NCBI GenBank assembly: GCA_038107835.1
Contig: JAYNHH010000001.1
Coordinates: 1-64,000 of the forward strand
Origin: MED-G116 sp038107835
GTDB lineage: Bacteria; Pseudomonadota; Alphaproteobacteria; Puniceispirillales; Puniceispirillaceae
Direction: 5' to 3'
DNA length: 64,000 nucleotides
Within the stretch, counting starts at the first letter, position 1. Each line of letters starts with the position of its first letter. A program made the translations under genes and the position numbers. Shown here one piece after another: positions 51,223 to 59,799 of the stretch. Under the pieces are notes generated by a model. The model made no database searches and was not told where the DNA came from. It saw only the letters and a list, made by a program, of their open reading frames with translations.

Positions 51223-52667
51223 TCCTCATGCGGGTCGATCCAGGAGCGACCATCAGCCTGGAGCAAATCATCCGTCGGCCCCATTGAACCTGGCTTGTAT
51301 GACACAGGTGTCCGGGTTTTTGCCAGCGCCAGAATCGGGTCAATGAACTCCCAGGCGGCAAGCACCTCATCGACCCGCATGAACAGGGTCTGATTGCCAC
51401 GCGCGGTGTCCATCAAAAGCCGTTCATAGGCGTCGGGCAGACGTTCCTCGAAGGTTTCGTCAAAGCTCAGATTGAGGTCTGATGGGAACAGCCGCATGCC
51501 ACCGGGGCCGGGTTGCTTTGACGTCATCTGCAGACGCAGACCCTCACTTGGCTGCAGCCTGATGATCAGGCGGTTCGGCTGTCCCAGAATTGTACCATCC
51601 CGGGAATTGGAAAAGATATCATGCGGCCGGTCCTTGAAGGTGATGATGATTTCAGAGGCGCGCTGGCGCAGCTTCTTGCCCGTCCTGATATAGAATGGCA
51701 CGCCTGCCCAGCGCCAGTTATCAATCGCCAGCTTCATCGCAACAAAGGTTTCCGTGGTTGACGAGGTGCCCAGCTCGTCTGTGTAATCCTCATATTGGCC
51801 AAGCACCAGCGCATCCGCCTCAAGGGGGCGCAGGGCGCGCAGGACACGCAGTTTCTCATCACGGACCTGATTGGCGTTGAACTGGGCCGGCGGCTCCATT
51901 GCGACAAGACAGACAAGCTGCAGCAGATGGTTCTGCACCATGTCGCGGATCGCTCCATATTGATCGTAATAGGATGCGCGGCCACCAACGCCGACGGTCT
52001 CCGCCACGGTGATCTGCACATGATCAACATGGCTGTTATCCCAGAGCGATTCGAAAATCACATTGGCAAAACGAAGCGCCATCAGATTTTGAACGGTTTC
52101 CTTGCCGAGATAATGGTCAATCCGGTAGATCTGATGTTCGGCAAAGACCGTCGCCAGTTCATCATTGATTTTTTGTGATGACTCGCCGCTGTTGCCAAGC
52201 GGTTTCTCCACGACAAGCCGCGCCTGTTCGGTTGCCAGCCCGGCCGCCTTCAGCATCAGCACAGCCGATCCAAACAGGCTTGGCGCGATCGCCAGATAAT
52301 AGATTGTTGGCCGGTCCGCAGACTGCTTTCTGGCAATCTGTTCTGCTAGTGACGCGGCGCCATCACCAGTTGACAGATCCAGATTCACGATCTGGATGAT
52401 CTTCAGGAACGACTCCCATTTGTCCGCTGTCGCATGCCCATCGACAAAGGCGCTCTCGCAAAAAGGCCGCAATTTCTCCGCGAACTCCGCCACACTCAGC
52501 GTGGCGCGCGACGTTGCAAAAAGCCGGTACTCATCGGTGAGCTGGCCATCAAGGTAGCGCCAGAAAAAGGCGGGAAAAATCTTGCGAAGTGACAGATCCC
52601 CTGTTCCACCGATAATGACATAGTCACTGGGTGGCAGGGATGCTGTTGGGGGGAGAGACGCCGACAT
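51216..52667 (-). CDS. zwf: Glucose-6-phosphate dehydrogenase
   Basis: This 483-aa enzyme oxidises glucose-6-phosphate to the lactone, producing NADPH or NADH. The dinucleotide motif GGTGDLSLRKIFPAFF is near the N-terminus, VEKPLGNS follows, and the active-site RIDHYLGKETVQNL is intact, with the catalytic His expected near FESLWDNSHVDHVQ. It heads the zwf-pgl-edd-eda operon. The 350-nt region upstream contains several repeats that may be control sites. Its partner steps are all in this window, so the Entner-Doudoroff set is complete. Confidence 0.92.
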   Translation of the reverse strand: MSASLPPTASLPPSDYVIIGGTGDLSLRKIFPAFFWRYLDGQLTDEYRLFATSRATLSVAEFAEKLRPFCESAFVDGHATADKWESFLKIIQIVNLDLSTGDGAASLAEQIARKQSADRPTIYYLAIAPSLFGSAVLMLKAAGLATEQARLVVEKPLGNSGESSQKINDELATVFAEHQIYRIDHYLGKETVQNLMALRFANVIFESLWDNSHVDHVQITVAETVGVGGRASYYDQYGAIRDMVQNHLLQLVCLVAMEPPAQFNANQVRDEKLRVLRALRPLEADALVLGQYEDYTDELGTSSTTETFVAMKLAIDNWRWAGVPFYIRTGKKLRQRASEIIITFKDRPHDIFSNSRDGTILGQPNRLIIRLQPSEGLRLQMTSKQPGPGGMRLFPSDLNLSFDETFEERLPDAYERLLMDTARGNQTLFMRVDEVLAAWEFIDPILALAKTRTPVSYKPGSMGPTDDLLQADGRSWIDPHEDW

Positions 52668-53017
52668 TTTGATTCTGTCCTGTTATCTTCGTTGATGGCC
52701 ATTCAAACAATCTGTTGTCGCCTGGACCATTGAGCCCAATGGTTGATCGCATGGATGCACCGGGGCTGAAACAGTTGATATGGTCACAGACCAGACAGCG
52801 ACCAGACAGCAAACATCCGCTAAAGCGCACCCTGAAGCGGCATTGCCACCCCCTGAGGATCACGGGTGGCACTCCCTAAACCATTGCTGGAGTTATAGTA
52901 CATACGCCCATTGACGGCTAGTGCAGCCACGCCAAAAACAAGGTGAATTCACCTGTTTCAGCATGTTTTGGCATCAATTTATCACCCGATGTTACATTTC
53001 TGACAGAAAAGCATCGC
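52668..53017. promoter_or_regulatory. Upstream region of the zwf operon with repeats
   Basis: This 350-nt stretch contains no supported gene. It holds a tandem direct repeat GACCAGACAGC at 52789-52799 and 52800-52810, an 8-bp inverted repeat TGCCACCC (52844-52851) / GGGTGGCA (52864-52871), and a perfect 14-bp palindrome AGGTGAATTCACCT at 52941-52954. GTAAC occurs on the minus strand at 52991-52995 with GTGAT 10 bp away. The region lies upstream of zwf and downstream of the 53018 gene's stop. One or more are probably binding sites. Confidence 0.55.
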
Positions 53018-55354
53018 CTAGCGATAGAGGTAGATGGGGCTGCTCCAGCACAAGGTCCCATCTTCCTGCGTCAGGCGAATGAAAATCGGATTGTCGCCAG
53101 CTGGCTTCAGATTGATCTGCCGGGTGAATGTGAGAGCCTTGTGCGGATTTCTATCCGGCAGGCGAAACAGTTTCAGGTAGCGCGGTAGATTGCCACTATT
53201 ATCGAAAATCTCATCCTCATAGCCGATATCCTCCAGCGGGATGCCAGCCTTGATGAGGGGTGTTTCAAGTTTCAGGGTACCGCTATAGGGGTCGGCAAGC
53301 GTCACCTCGATCCCGCCGATATTGCCGGTTGTCAGTGCCCGCCAGTTCAGCTCGGTTGCACTGGGCTGGTTGAGGGTTTTGTCCTTGTTGAAGAAATTGA
53401 TCGCCTTGGCCGATATCACCTCATTGTCCGACAGAAAGGCCGACCCGTCCCAGATCACCTGGCGGAAGCGGCCCCGATATTCCGCGCCTTCCCAGATCAC
53501 GCGGATACGGCTGCCAAGCTCTTCCGTCTTGAAAGGCCGGATCGTTTCAACGCGGTCAAGCCCGTTGAAAATATCGACTCTCTCGATGGGTGTGCTTGTC
53601 CGGATGTCAACTGCGAGCGAGGCATCACCTTCCGGCAGATGAACAATATCTCCCATCTGGGCCAGGCGTGTCGCATATCCATCGTCACGGCCGTGGCGGG
53701 GGTCATCATGATACAGCGTTCCATCCCGGGAGAAATGCGCCGTGACAGTGATCAGGGGGCGTCCATGCTCGCCGCCTGTTGTCGCGTAATGGTGGCGTTT
53801 GCGAATGCAGTCAAGAATGCCGTCACGGGTAAGCGTGTTGGTCAGAAAACAGGTAAGCCCACCCACGGCACCAAACAGCGCCGCACCGGGGTAACTGGCA
53901 CCGGGTCGGCCCTTATGGCCATCAGAATTGGCCACAATCCCGACGCGGTAACCAAGCCGGAACGCATCCTCGACAAGCCATTCGAAGGTGCCCCAACTTG
54001 AATGGATTTCCATGGATTTCTCGAAACGGCCATCATGGGCAAGCTCGATATCGGCGTATCTGCCGCCACAATGCGCGTAGACAACAACGTCGGTTTCGTC
54101 ATTTTCGGCGAAGGCGGCAAACAGTTCCGTTGCGGAGTTGCAGTCGGTGTCGATGTCTGAATGGTCGCTGACAAGTGCATGCGATGACCGGCGAATGGTT
54201 CTGCCCTCCGAGGCAAAATAGACATTCCGGTCGCCTCCAAGGCCGGTATTGCCCGACCATTCATAGCCCGGGATGGTCACGAATTCACCGTCCCTGTTAA
54301 ATCTGGCGCATAATTCATCGAGATGCCGCCAGAAATCCGTGGTGATCTGGAAATCATTTCCCTGATGCCCGGTCACATCGACAAAGGCACGGTCGCGGGC
54401 AAATCTGAAATATTCCTCGGCAGAACCGGTGCCGATGGTCTCTTCTGACTGGCCATGAATGTCACCCCAGAAATGCCGCGATATCGGATTTTCCTCAATC
54501 CGGATTGGGTTGGTGGAGAAAACCAGGGCGCCGCTGTCATCGTGAAAATCGATGGCCAGATCACCTGCTTCCTGCGCCACCAGATTGTCGATGCTGCTGG
54601 CGAATTCACCGTTTTTCAGGCACATTGTTTCTGGCAATCCCGCAAGCGGCAGACTGGCCCTCGGATGAAATGTCACGTCGCATTGATCAGAGGGGTTGCC
54701 CCATTTGTCCTCACCTTTGAATTTGACCGAGAAATTCTCGCCAACGGCCCGGATTGTCGGGCCAATTGCGATATATCGCTGTGGTGCGCCAGGAACAATT
54801 TTGATCGTTGGCTGTGTGGGGACGGGTTGATAGCAATAGGTTGCGATCGGATCGATCAATGTGTGAAATTCATAGCTTTCCTCACAGAATGTCTGAAGCC
54901 GCATCCCCGGCGATCCGCCTGACCGGTCGCCAAAAGTGATGCTGATCTGGTCGCCCTGTTTGAGGAACCCGCGCACCACCTTGACATATAACGTTCTATC
55001 CCAAGGGCGCACATTGCCCTTTGGATCGTAATGATGGGTCAGAACGGCATTGTTCGATGCGGTGACGGTGGTGTAGTTCGGCCCCGCTGGATCTTCGAAT
55101 TGTGGCCGTGTCTGGTCACTGGCAAAACGGAAACAGACGCGCAGCGACCCGGAATCGTCGATCCCGAACTTGCCGGCGGTATAGGTCAGCGTAAAGGTCT
55201 GATAGCTGCCCGCCTCGAAAGAGCCCGTGGGTGAGATCGTAACCTCGCCCAATTCATGGGCCGGGACGGGAAAGCTGTTGGGAGAGCTCGTTGTGCCGCC
55301 AGTGCCGCCTGCAGCGTGAATGTCATCCCGGCTTCCAAGTGGTGTCTCGCTCAT
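53018..55354 (-). CDS. DUF3604-like large protein with PHP-type metal motifs
   Basis: This 778-aa protein has an N-terminal beta-rich region (residues 30-280) resembling surface or binding domains, then a region with HFWGDIHGQSEETIG (about 300), VVVYAHCGGRYADIEL and GIVANSDGHKGRPG. This resembles DUF3604 and PHP-superfamily proteins, which bind metals through such His/Asp clusters and may hydrolyse phosphate or amide bonds. No signal peptide is visible. Function is unknown. Such proteins are common in marine bacteria. It starts 76 nt before the TauE gene's stop codon and is on the same strand. Confidence 0.65.
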   Translation of the reverse strand: MSETPLGSRDDIHAAGGTGGTTSSPNSFPVPAHELGEVTISPTGSFEAGSYQTFTLTYTAGKFGIDDSGSLRVCFRFASDQTRPQFEDPAGPNYTTVTASNNAVLTHHYDPKGNVRPWDRTLYVKVVRGFLKQGDQISITFGDRSGGSPGMRLQTFCEESYEFHTLIDPIATYCYQPVPTQPTIKIVPGAPQRYIAIGPTIRAVGENFSVKFKGEDKWGNPSDQCDVTFHPRASLPLAGLPETMCLKNGEFASSIDNLVAQEAGDLAIDFHDDSGALVFSTNPIRIEENPISRHFWGDIHGQSEETIGTGSAEEYFRFARDRAFVDVTGHQGNDFQITTDFWRHLDELCARFNRDGEFVTIPGYEWSGNTGLGGDRNVYFASEGRTIRRSSHALVSDHSDIDTDCNSATELFAAFAENDETDVVVYAHCGGRYADIELAHDGRFEKSMEIHSSWGTFEWLVEDAFRLGYRVGIVANSDGHKGRPGASYPGAALFGAVGGLTCFLTNTLTRDGILDCIRKRHHYATTGGEHGRPLITVTAHFSRDGTLYHDDPRHGRDDGYATRLAQMGDIVHLPEGDASLAVDIRTSTPIERVDIFNGLDRVETIRPFKTEELGSRIRVIWEGAEYRGRFRQVIWDGSAFLSDNEVISAKAINFFNKDKTLNQPSATELNWRALTTGNIGGIEVTLADPYSGTLKLETPLIKAGIPLEDIGYEDEIFDNSGNLPRYLKLFRLPDRNPHKALTFTRQINLKPAGDNPIFIRLTQEDGTLCWSSPIYLYR

Positions 55355-55429
55355 ATCAACGCTCTATCCCTTTATCATCACGGACCAGCCAGGGTCTGGT
55401 CCCACATGCCTCGGACCCGGTTTTACCAA

Positions 55430-56188
55430 TCACGCCTGAAAGACGATAGCAGCCATCTCGCGAAGGACAAGGGCGATGCCGGACAAAAGAATGAGCCAGA
55501 TCAGGGTTTGGTGAAAAATCGGTTCAGGCAGTTTGCGGAAGGCCAGGAGTCCCACCTGCGTTCCGATGATCGAGGTGGGAATCGCCAGCAGGGCGAGCCA
55601 GAGAATGTCGGCGCTCATGCGGTTCTGCCAAATCATCAATGCCGCCACAATGATGTGGATCAGCAGATTGAAGGGCTGGATAACGGCGCGCTGTCTGCTT
55701 TTGGGCCAGTCATGCAGGGCGCACCACATTGTTGGCAGGGCGCCAGACAGCCCGGCGACCGCCCCCAGAGCGCCCCCGGCGAACCCGGCTGAGATATCGC
55801 CCAGCAAATGGCGCCGGCGCAATTTTGGGATGTGTCTCCAGATGGTGAAATACAGTCCAAACAGCACCAGAAGCGCGGCGACAATCATCTTGAGGAAAAG
55901 AACATTTACCCAGTCAAGAACGGCAAATCCGACGCCAATGCCAAGAAGTGCGGGTACCAGAAACCGGCCAAGGTCGGGTGCGTTCAGTGAAAACCGGACG
56001 ATGAACAATCCCTGGACACCGCTGAAGATCGACATGATGATCACCAGCGAGACAGCATCATTGACCGGCATCGCCGCAAGCCACCAGCCAAGGGCAAACA
56101 GGCCGGTGCCAAACCCGGCCAGACCATTGACAAGGCCGCCAGCAAACGCGCCGATGGATACCATCATTATGGCAAACAAGCTCATCAC
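55430..56188 (-). CDS. TauE/SafE-family sulfite/sulfonate exporter
   Basis: This 252-aa membrane protein is of the TauE/SafE (DUF81) family, with about eight hydrophobic segments and the internal repeat pattern GAFAGGLVNGLAGFGTGLFALG and FAGGALGAVAGLSGALPTMW. Family members export sulfite or sulfoacetate produced during sulfonate breakdown. Together with sulfopyruvate decarboxylase elsewhere in this window, that role is plausible but inferred. It is divergent from the PhyH gene and upstream of the DUF3604-like gene. Confidence 0.78.
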   Translation of the reverse strand: MMSLFAIMMVSIGAFAGGLVNGLAGFGTGLFALGWWLAAMPVNDAVSLVIIMSIFSGVQGLFIVRFSLNAPDLGRFLVPALLGIGVGFAVLDWVNVLFLKMIVAALLVLFGLYFTIWRHIPKLRRRHLLGDISAGFAGGALGAVAGLSGALPTMWCALHDWPKSRQRAVIQPFNLLIHIIVAALMIWQNRMSADILWLALLAIPTSIIGTQVGLLAFRKLPEPIFHQTLIWLILLSGIALVLREMAAIVFQA

Positions 56189-56359
56189 AGGGGGTCCGGG
56201 GGCAGGTTATGTTGGGAAAAATGTTAGGCATCAATTCCGATTTGGACAATCTATTTGCGCCATAACGGTCTGTCTCTTGATGTTTGGCCAGATGTTGGAC
56301 AAGATTGACGCTGCGTTTCGCCATAGTCCCAACCCCTTAGACGCTCAGGTGCAAGGATC

Positions 56360-57154
56360 ATGCATTCACTTATTACCGCCCGCCATATCGAGGATTATCA
56401 GCGCGATGGCGTCGTGCTGATCAAGGGCCTTTTTGCCGGATATATCGATCTTGTCCGCGATGGCATCGAGGCGAATATGCGGTCCCCCGGCCCCTATGCA
56501 GCAGAAAATTTGAAACCGGGTGAATCGGGGCGGTTCTTTGATGATTACTGCAACTGGCAACGTATCGACCAGTTCCGGGATGTGATCCATCTGTCGCCTG
56601 CTGCGGAGGTCGCGGCTGATCTGATGGGGTCGCGGACTGTACAGATTTTTCATGATCATGTACTGGTGAAGGAACCGGGAACATCGAAGCCAACGCCATG
56701 GCACCAGGACAGCCCCTATTATTTCGTCGAGGGCCGACAGACGGTGAGTTTCTGGTCACCGGTTGATCCTGTCAGTGATGCCTCGCTGCGCTGTGTCGCC
56801 GGCTCGCATCTGTGGGAGCGCCCGGTGTTGCCGGTGCGCTGGTTGGCTGAGGATCAGTTCTATCCGGATGAGGACAGCTACATGCCGGTTCCCGACCCCG
56901 ACGCAGAGGCGATGGACATCCGCGAATGGACCATGCAACCGGGTGATGCGGTGGCATTTGATTTCCGGGTTCTGCATGGCGCCCGCGGCAATGACAGTGC
57001 AGAGCGCCGCCGCGCCTTTTCGGTGCGGTTTGTTGGTGATGATGCCCGCTATGTTGAGCGGCCAGGCCGAACCTCACCCCCGTTTCCGGGGCATGGGATG
57101 GTGCCGGGGCAAAGACTGCGTGATGACTGGTTTCCTGTGGTCTTTCGCCGGTGA
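56360..57154 (+). CDS. Phytanoyl-CoA dioxygenase (PhyH) family protein
   Basis: This 264-aa predicted Fe(II)/2-oxoglutarate oxygenase has HxD in PTPWHQDSPYYFVEGRQ, a distal His in FDFRVLHGARG and an Arg in RRRAFSVRFVGDD. The ADLMGSRTVQIFHDHVLVKEPG segment is typical of the PhyH family. It is a second, different PhyH protein in the window (the first is at 28363-29163). The substrate is unknown. It is divergent from the TauE gene, and both may share a promoter region of 171 nt. The AAGGATC before the ATG is a modest ribosome site. Confidence 0.78.
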   Translation: MHSLITARHIEDYQRDGVVLIKGLFAGYIDLVRDGIEANMRSPGPYAAENLKPGESGRFFDDYCNWQRIDQFRDVIHLSPAAEVAADLMGSRTVQIFHDHVLVKEPGTSKPTPWHQDSPYYFVEGRQTVSFWSPVDPVSDASLRCVAGSHLWERPVLPVRWLAEDQFYPDEDSYMPVPDPDAEAMDIREWTMQPGDAVAFDFRVLHGARGNDSAERRRAFSVRFVGDDARYVERPGRTSPPFPGHGMVPGQRLRDDWFPVVFRR

Positions 57155-57356
57155 TGCGCGATGCCGTAAGTTTTGTGCCTCCGGGTATGTGACGCCGGAA
57201 GGGCCATGCGATTTTTCGCAGAATCCCATTTGACTTCGTCGCATTTTTCTTCAAACTGAACGCGCAGCGCCTGATTTAAGTTCGGCCCTGCTGTGACTAC
57301 CTCGCATATTTGGTTCCCCCCGCACCGGGTGGTTTGTTGTTGTAGGAGGTATGATT

Positions 57357-58184
57357 ATGAATATGGGACTTGCCCCGCGCCCCGCGAATGAGGATCTGAG
57401 AGCCCAGACGGTTGTCAAAACGGGTCTGATTGACGCGCCAAACCCCGATCTGTTCCAGATTTACTGTGATCTGGCCAAGGACATCACCGGCTTTGAAACC
57501 GCCAGTTTCAGCCTCTATGACGGTGAAATGAAGTGCTCCATTGCCGAAGCCGGCAGTGATGATTTCGTTCCCGGCACCAAATCCGAACGTTCGGAATGGA
57601 ATGTGTGTTCCTATGTGCTGCTTGATACCGAGCCATTGATCATGCCCGACATGTGTCAGGATCCTGTATGGAAAGTACATCCCAATCTCGCCGGTCTTGA
57701 GGTTGGTCCGGGTTATGCTGGTTTTCCGGTGATCAATAGTGAGAATTTTGCCCTTGGAACGCTGTGCATGCTCAATATGTCGGGACCAAAGGGCCTGAGT
57801 GATGACCAGGTCGGGCAGGTCAAGAAAATCACCCGAAGTATCGCACACATGCTTGATCTGCAGATCCAGCAAAAGGAATTGACCTCGCAGCGGATGCTTG
57901 AGGCCCTCTCGCATTTCCAGAAAGCTGATCCACGGCTGGGGCTTGGAGATTTCAAGATGTATGTCTCGCTTTGCTCGGAAATGCGGATCCCCGAGGACAG
58001 CGCTGCCGGCATCATCAATGTCGGCCTCGCGGAAGTTGATGAGACGGGTGAGGTGGTGATGAGCGAGGCTGGTCGCAAATTGCAGTTCGATATGAATTTG
58101 CAGCAGAAGGCGGTCAAGCGGATCAAGATGGATGGTGGTGAGGCCGAATCCTTGCTGGACGAAATGTTTGCGGAGATTGAATAG
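57357..58184 (+). CDS. GAF-domain protein
   Basis: This 275-aa soluble protein has an N-terminal GAF domain (about 20-170). Typical segments are LFQIYCDLAKDITGFETASFSLYDGEMKCSI, NVCSYVLLDTEPLIMPDM, YAGFPVINSENFALGTLCMLN. The C-terminal third is helical (QLDLQIQQKEL...LLDEMFAEIE) and unlike a kinase, cyclase or DNA-binding domain. It may be a sensor that acts through protein contact. AGGAGG 7 nt upstream selects ATG 57357. It lies 2 nt before a small gene with which it forms a terminated two-gene operon. Confidence 0.7.
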   Translation: MNMGLAPRPANEDLRAQTVVKTGLIDAPNPDLFQIYCDLAKDITGFETASFSLYDGEMKCSIAEAGSDDFVPGTKSERSEWNVCSYVLLDTEPLIMPDMCQDPVWKVHPNLAGLEVGPGYAGFPVINSENFALGTLCMLNMSGPKGLSDDQVGQVKKITRSIAHMLDLQIQQKELTSQRMLEALSHFQKADPRLGLGDFKMYVSLCSEMRIPEDSAAGIINVGLAEVDETGEVVMSEAGRKLQFDMNLQQKAVKRIKMDGGEAESLLDEMFAEIE

Positions 58185-58186
58185 CC

Positions 58187-58507
58187 ATGTATGCGAAAAT
58201 CTTTAACTTCAAGTTCAATGGTGTTGCCGAGGCCAAAGTGGCCGCGTCCTTCATCTCGGATGCCTTTGGCAAATTGATCGTTGCCAACAATATGCGCTCG
58301 CTGAACATTTCCATTGGCAAATGCGGAAGCCTGTCAATTCAGACAAAATTTGAAACGGGCGATGACCTCAAACTGTTTGAGATCAAGGCGAATGAGGTGT
58401 TTCAGGATCTCAAACAGACCTTTGTCTACAAGGAAGACACCTATGCCGGTGTGTATATTTTCAACTATGAGGCAGAGGCCATCAAATCAGAGGTGATGGC
58501 TGGATAA
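58187..58507 (+). CDS. Small hypothetical protein, partner of the GAF protein
   Basis: This is a 106-aa protein with no recognised family. It has alternating beta and alpha segments (YAKIFNFKFNG, SLNISIGKCGSLSIQTKFE, YAGVYIFNYEAE), and one possible model is a ferredoxin-like or dimeric alpha-beta fold. It starts 2 nt after the GAF gene stop. A strong terminator follows at 58544. The near-zero spacing makes it likely that both proteins act in one unit. Nothing in the sequence gives its biochemical role. Confidence 0.6.
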   Translation: MYAKIFNFKFNGVAEAKVAASFISDAFGKLIVANNMRSLNISIGKCGSLSIQTKFETGDDLKLFEIKANEVFQDLKQTFVYKEDTYAGVYIFNYEAEAIKSEVMAG

Positions 58508-58543
58508 CATCCGTAAAGGCTCATTGCCCATGTGGCGAAATTC

Positions 58544-58573
58544 AGGGCAACATCGGGCGGTGTTGCCCTTTTT
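58544..58573 (+). terminator. Rho-independent terminator of the GAF operon
   Basis: AGGGCAACA (58544-58552) pairs exactly with TGTTGCCCT (58561-58569) around an 8-nt loop, followed by TTTT. It lies 37 nt after the stop of the small gene. Confidence 0.85.
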
Positions 58574-58623
58574 GATGAATGGACGTGATGCGAGTGTCGT
58601 CGGGTTTTGTGAGGTAAGCTGTC

Positions 58624-59793
58624 ATGCGGACCCAGGTTGTGATTATTGGCGCGGGACCGGCTGGCTTGCTGCTGGGCCGGCTGCTGGACCTTTCTGGCAT
58701 CGACAATGTCCTGCTCGAACGCCAGACGCGTGAGCATGTGCTTTCCCGCATTCGCGCTGGCATTCTTGAACAGACAACGGTCGATCTCCTGAAATCTGCC
58801 GAGGCGGGCGACAGAGTGGCCAGGGAGGGCATCCCGCATCATGCCGTGCAGCTGGCCTTTGACCATCAATCTGTGGCCATTGAGCTGTCGCGCCATACCG
58901 GTGGCAAGGTCGTCACTGCCTATGGCCAGACTGAGGTCACCCGCGATCTGTGTGATGCGCGCGAGGCTGCGGGCCAGCAAGCCATCTATCAGGCGGATGC
59001 TGTCGAGCTGTTTGATTTCGACACCGACAGCCCCCATGTCACCTATCGCAGGGACGGCATTGAACACCGGATCGATTGCGATCTGATCGCCGGGTGTGAT
59101 GGCTATCACGGCGCAAGTCGCGCCGCGGTACCCGAAGCGGCGATTACCACCTATGAAAAGCTCTACCCCTTTGGCTGGCTTGGCGTTCTGGCGGATACTG
59201 TGCCTGTCGCCAGCGAGGTCGTCTATGCAAATACAGACCGTGGCTTCGCGCTATGTTCAATGCGCTCGATGACACGCAGCCGCTATTACATTCAATGCCC
59301 TGCCGATGACAGGGTCGAGAACTGGAGTGATGAGGCGTTCTGGGATGAACTGCGCCGACGCCTGCCGCCAGCGATGGCCGAAACGCTGGAAACGGGGCCA
59401 TCGCTGGAAAAAAGCATTGCGCCGCTGCGCAGTTTTGTCGCTGAACCAATGTGTTTCGGGCGACTGCTTCTGGCTGGTGATGCGGCGCATGTGGTGCCGC
59501 CCACCGGGGCCAAGGGGCTCAATCTTGCGGCCTCGGACATCTACTACCTGCATCGGGCAATGCGCGCCTTTTTTGCCGATCATGACAGTGCGGCATTGCC
59601 CCATTATTCGAAGGTCGCCCTCGACAGGGTATGGAAAACCGAGCGGTTCTCCTGGTGGTTGACCAATCTGACGCACCGGTTTTCAGATGACAGATTCGAG
59701 CAGAAGATGAAAGAGGCCGAGCTTGCCTATGTCACCACCTCTGAGGTTGGGCGGCAGATGGTGGCTGAAAATTATGTCGGCTTGCCCCTGTAG
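58624..59793 (+). CDS. pobA: 4-Hydroxybenzoate 3-monooxygenase
   Basis: This 389-aa flavoprotein hydroxylates 4-hydroxybenzoate to protocatechuate with NAD(P)H and oxygen. The FAD-binding GAGPAG is at residues 9-14, the DG motif in GCDGYHGASR and the FAD/substrate segment LAGDAAHVVPPTGAKGLNLA. YIQCPADDRVENWSDEAFWDELRRRL is close to PobA proteins. The length matches PobA. It is monocistronic, 50 nt after the GAF terminator. No pob regulator or protocatechuate genes are next to it. Confidence 0.88.
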   Translation: MRTQVVIIGAGPAGLLLGRLLDLSGIDNVLLERQTREHVLSRIRAGILEQTTVDLLKSAEAGDRVAREGIPHHAVQLAFDHQSVAIELSRHTGGKVVTAYGQTEVTRDLCDAREAAGQQAIYQADAVELFDFDTDSPHVTYRRDGIEHRIDCDLIAGCDGYHGASRAAVPEAAITTYEKLYPFGWLGVLADTVPVASEVVYANTDRGFALCSMRSMTRSRYYIQCPADDRVENWSDEAFWDELRRRLPPAMAETLETGPSLEKSIAPLRSFVAEPMCFGRLLLAGDAAHVVPPTGAKGLNLAASDIYYLHRAMRAFFADHDSAALPHYSKVALDRVWKTERFSWWLTNLTHRFSDDRFEQKMKEAELAYVTTSEVGRQMVAENYVGLPL

Positions 59794-59799
59794 GGGGGA

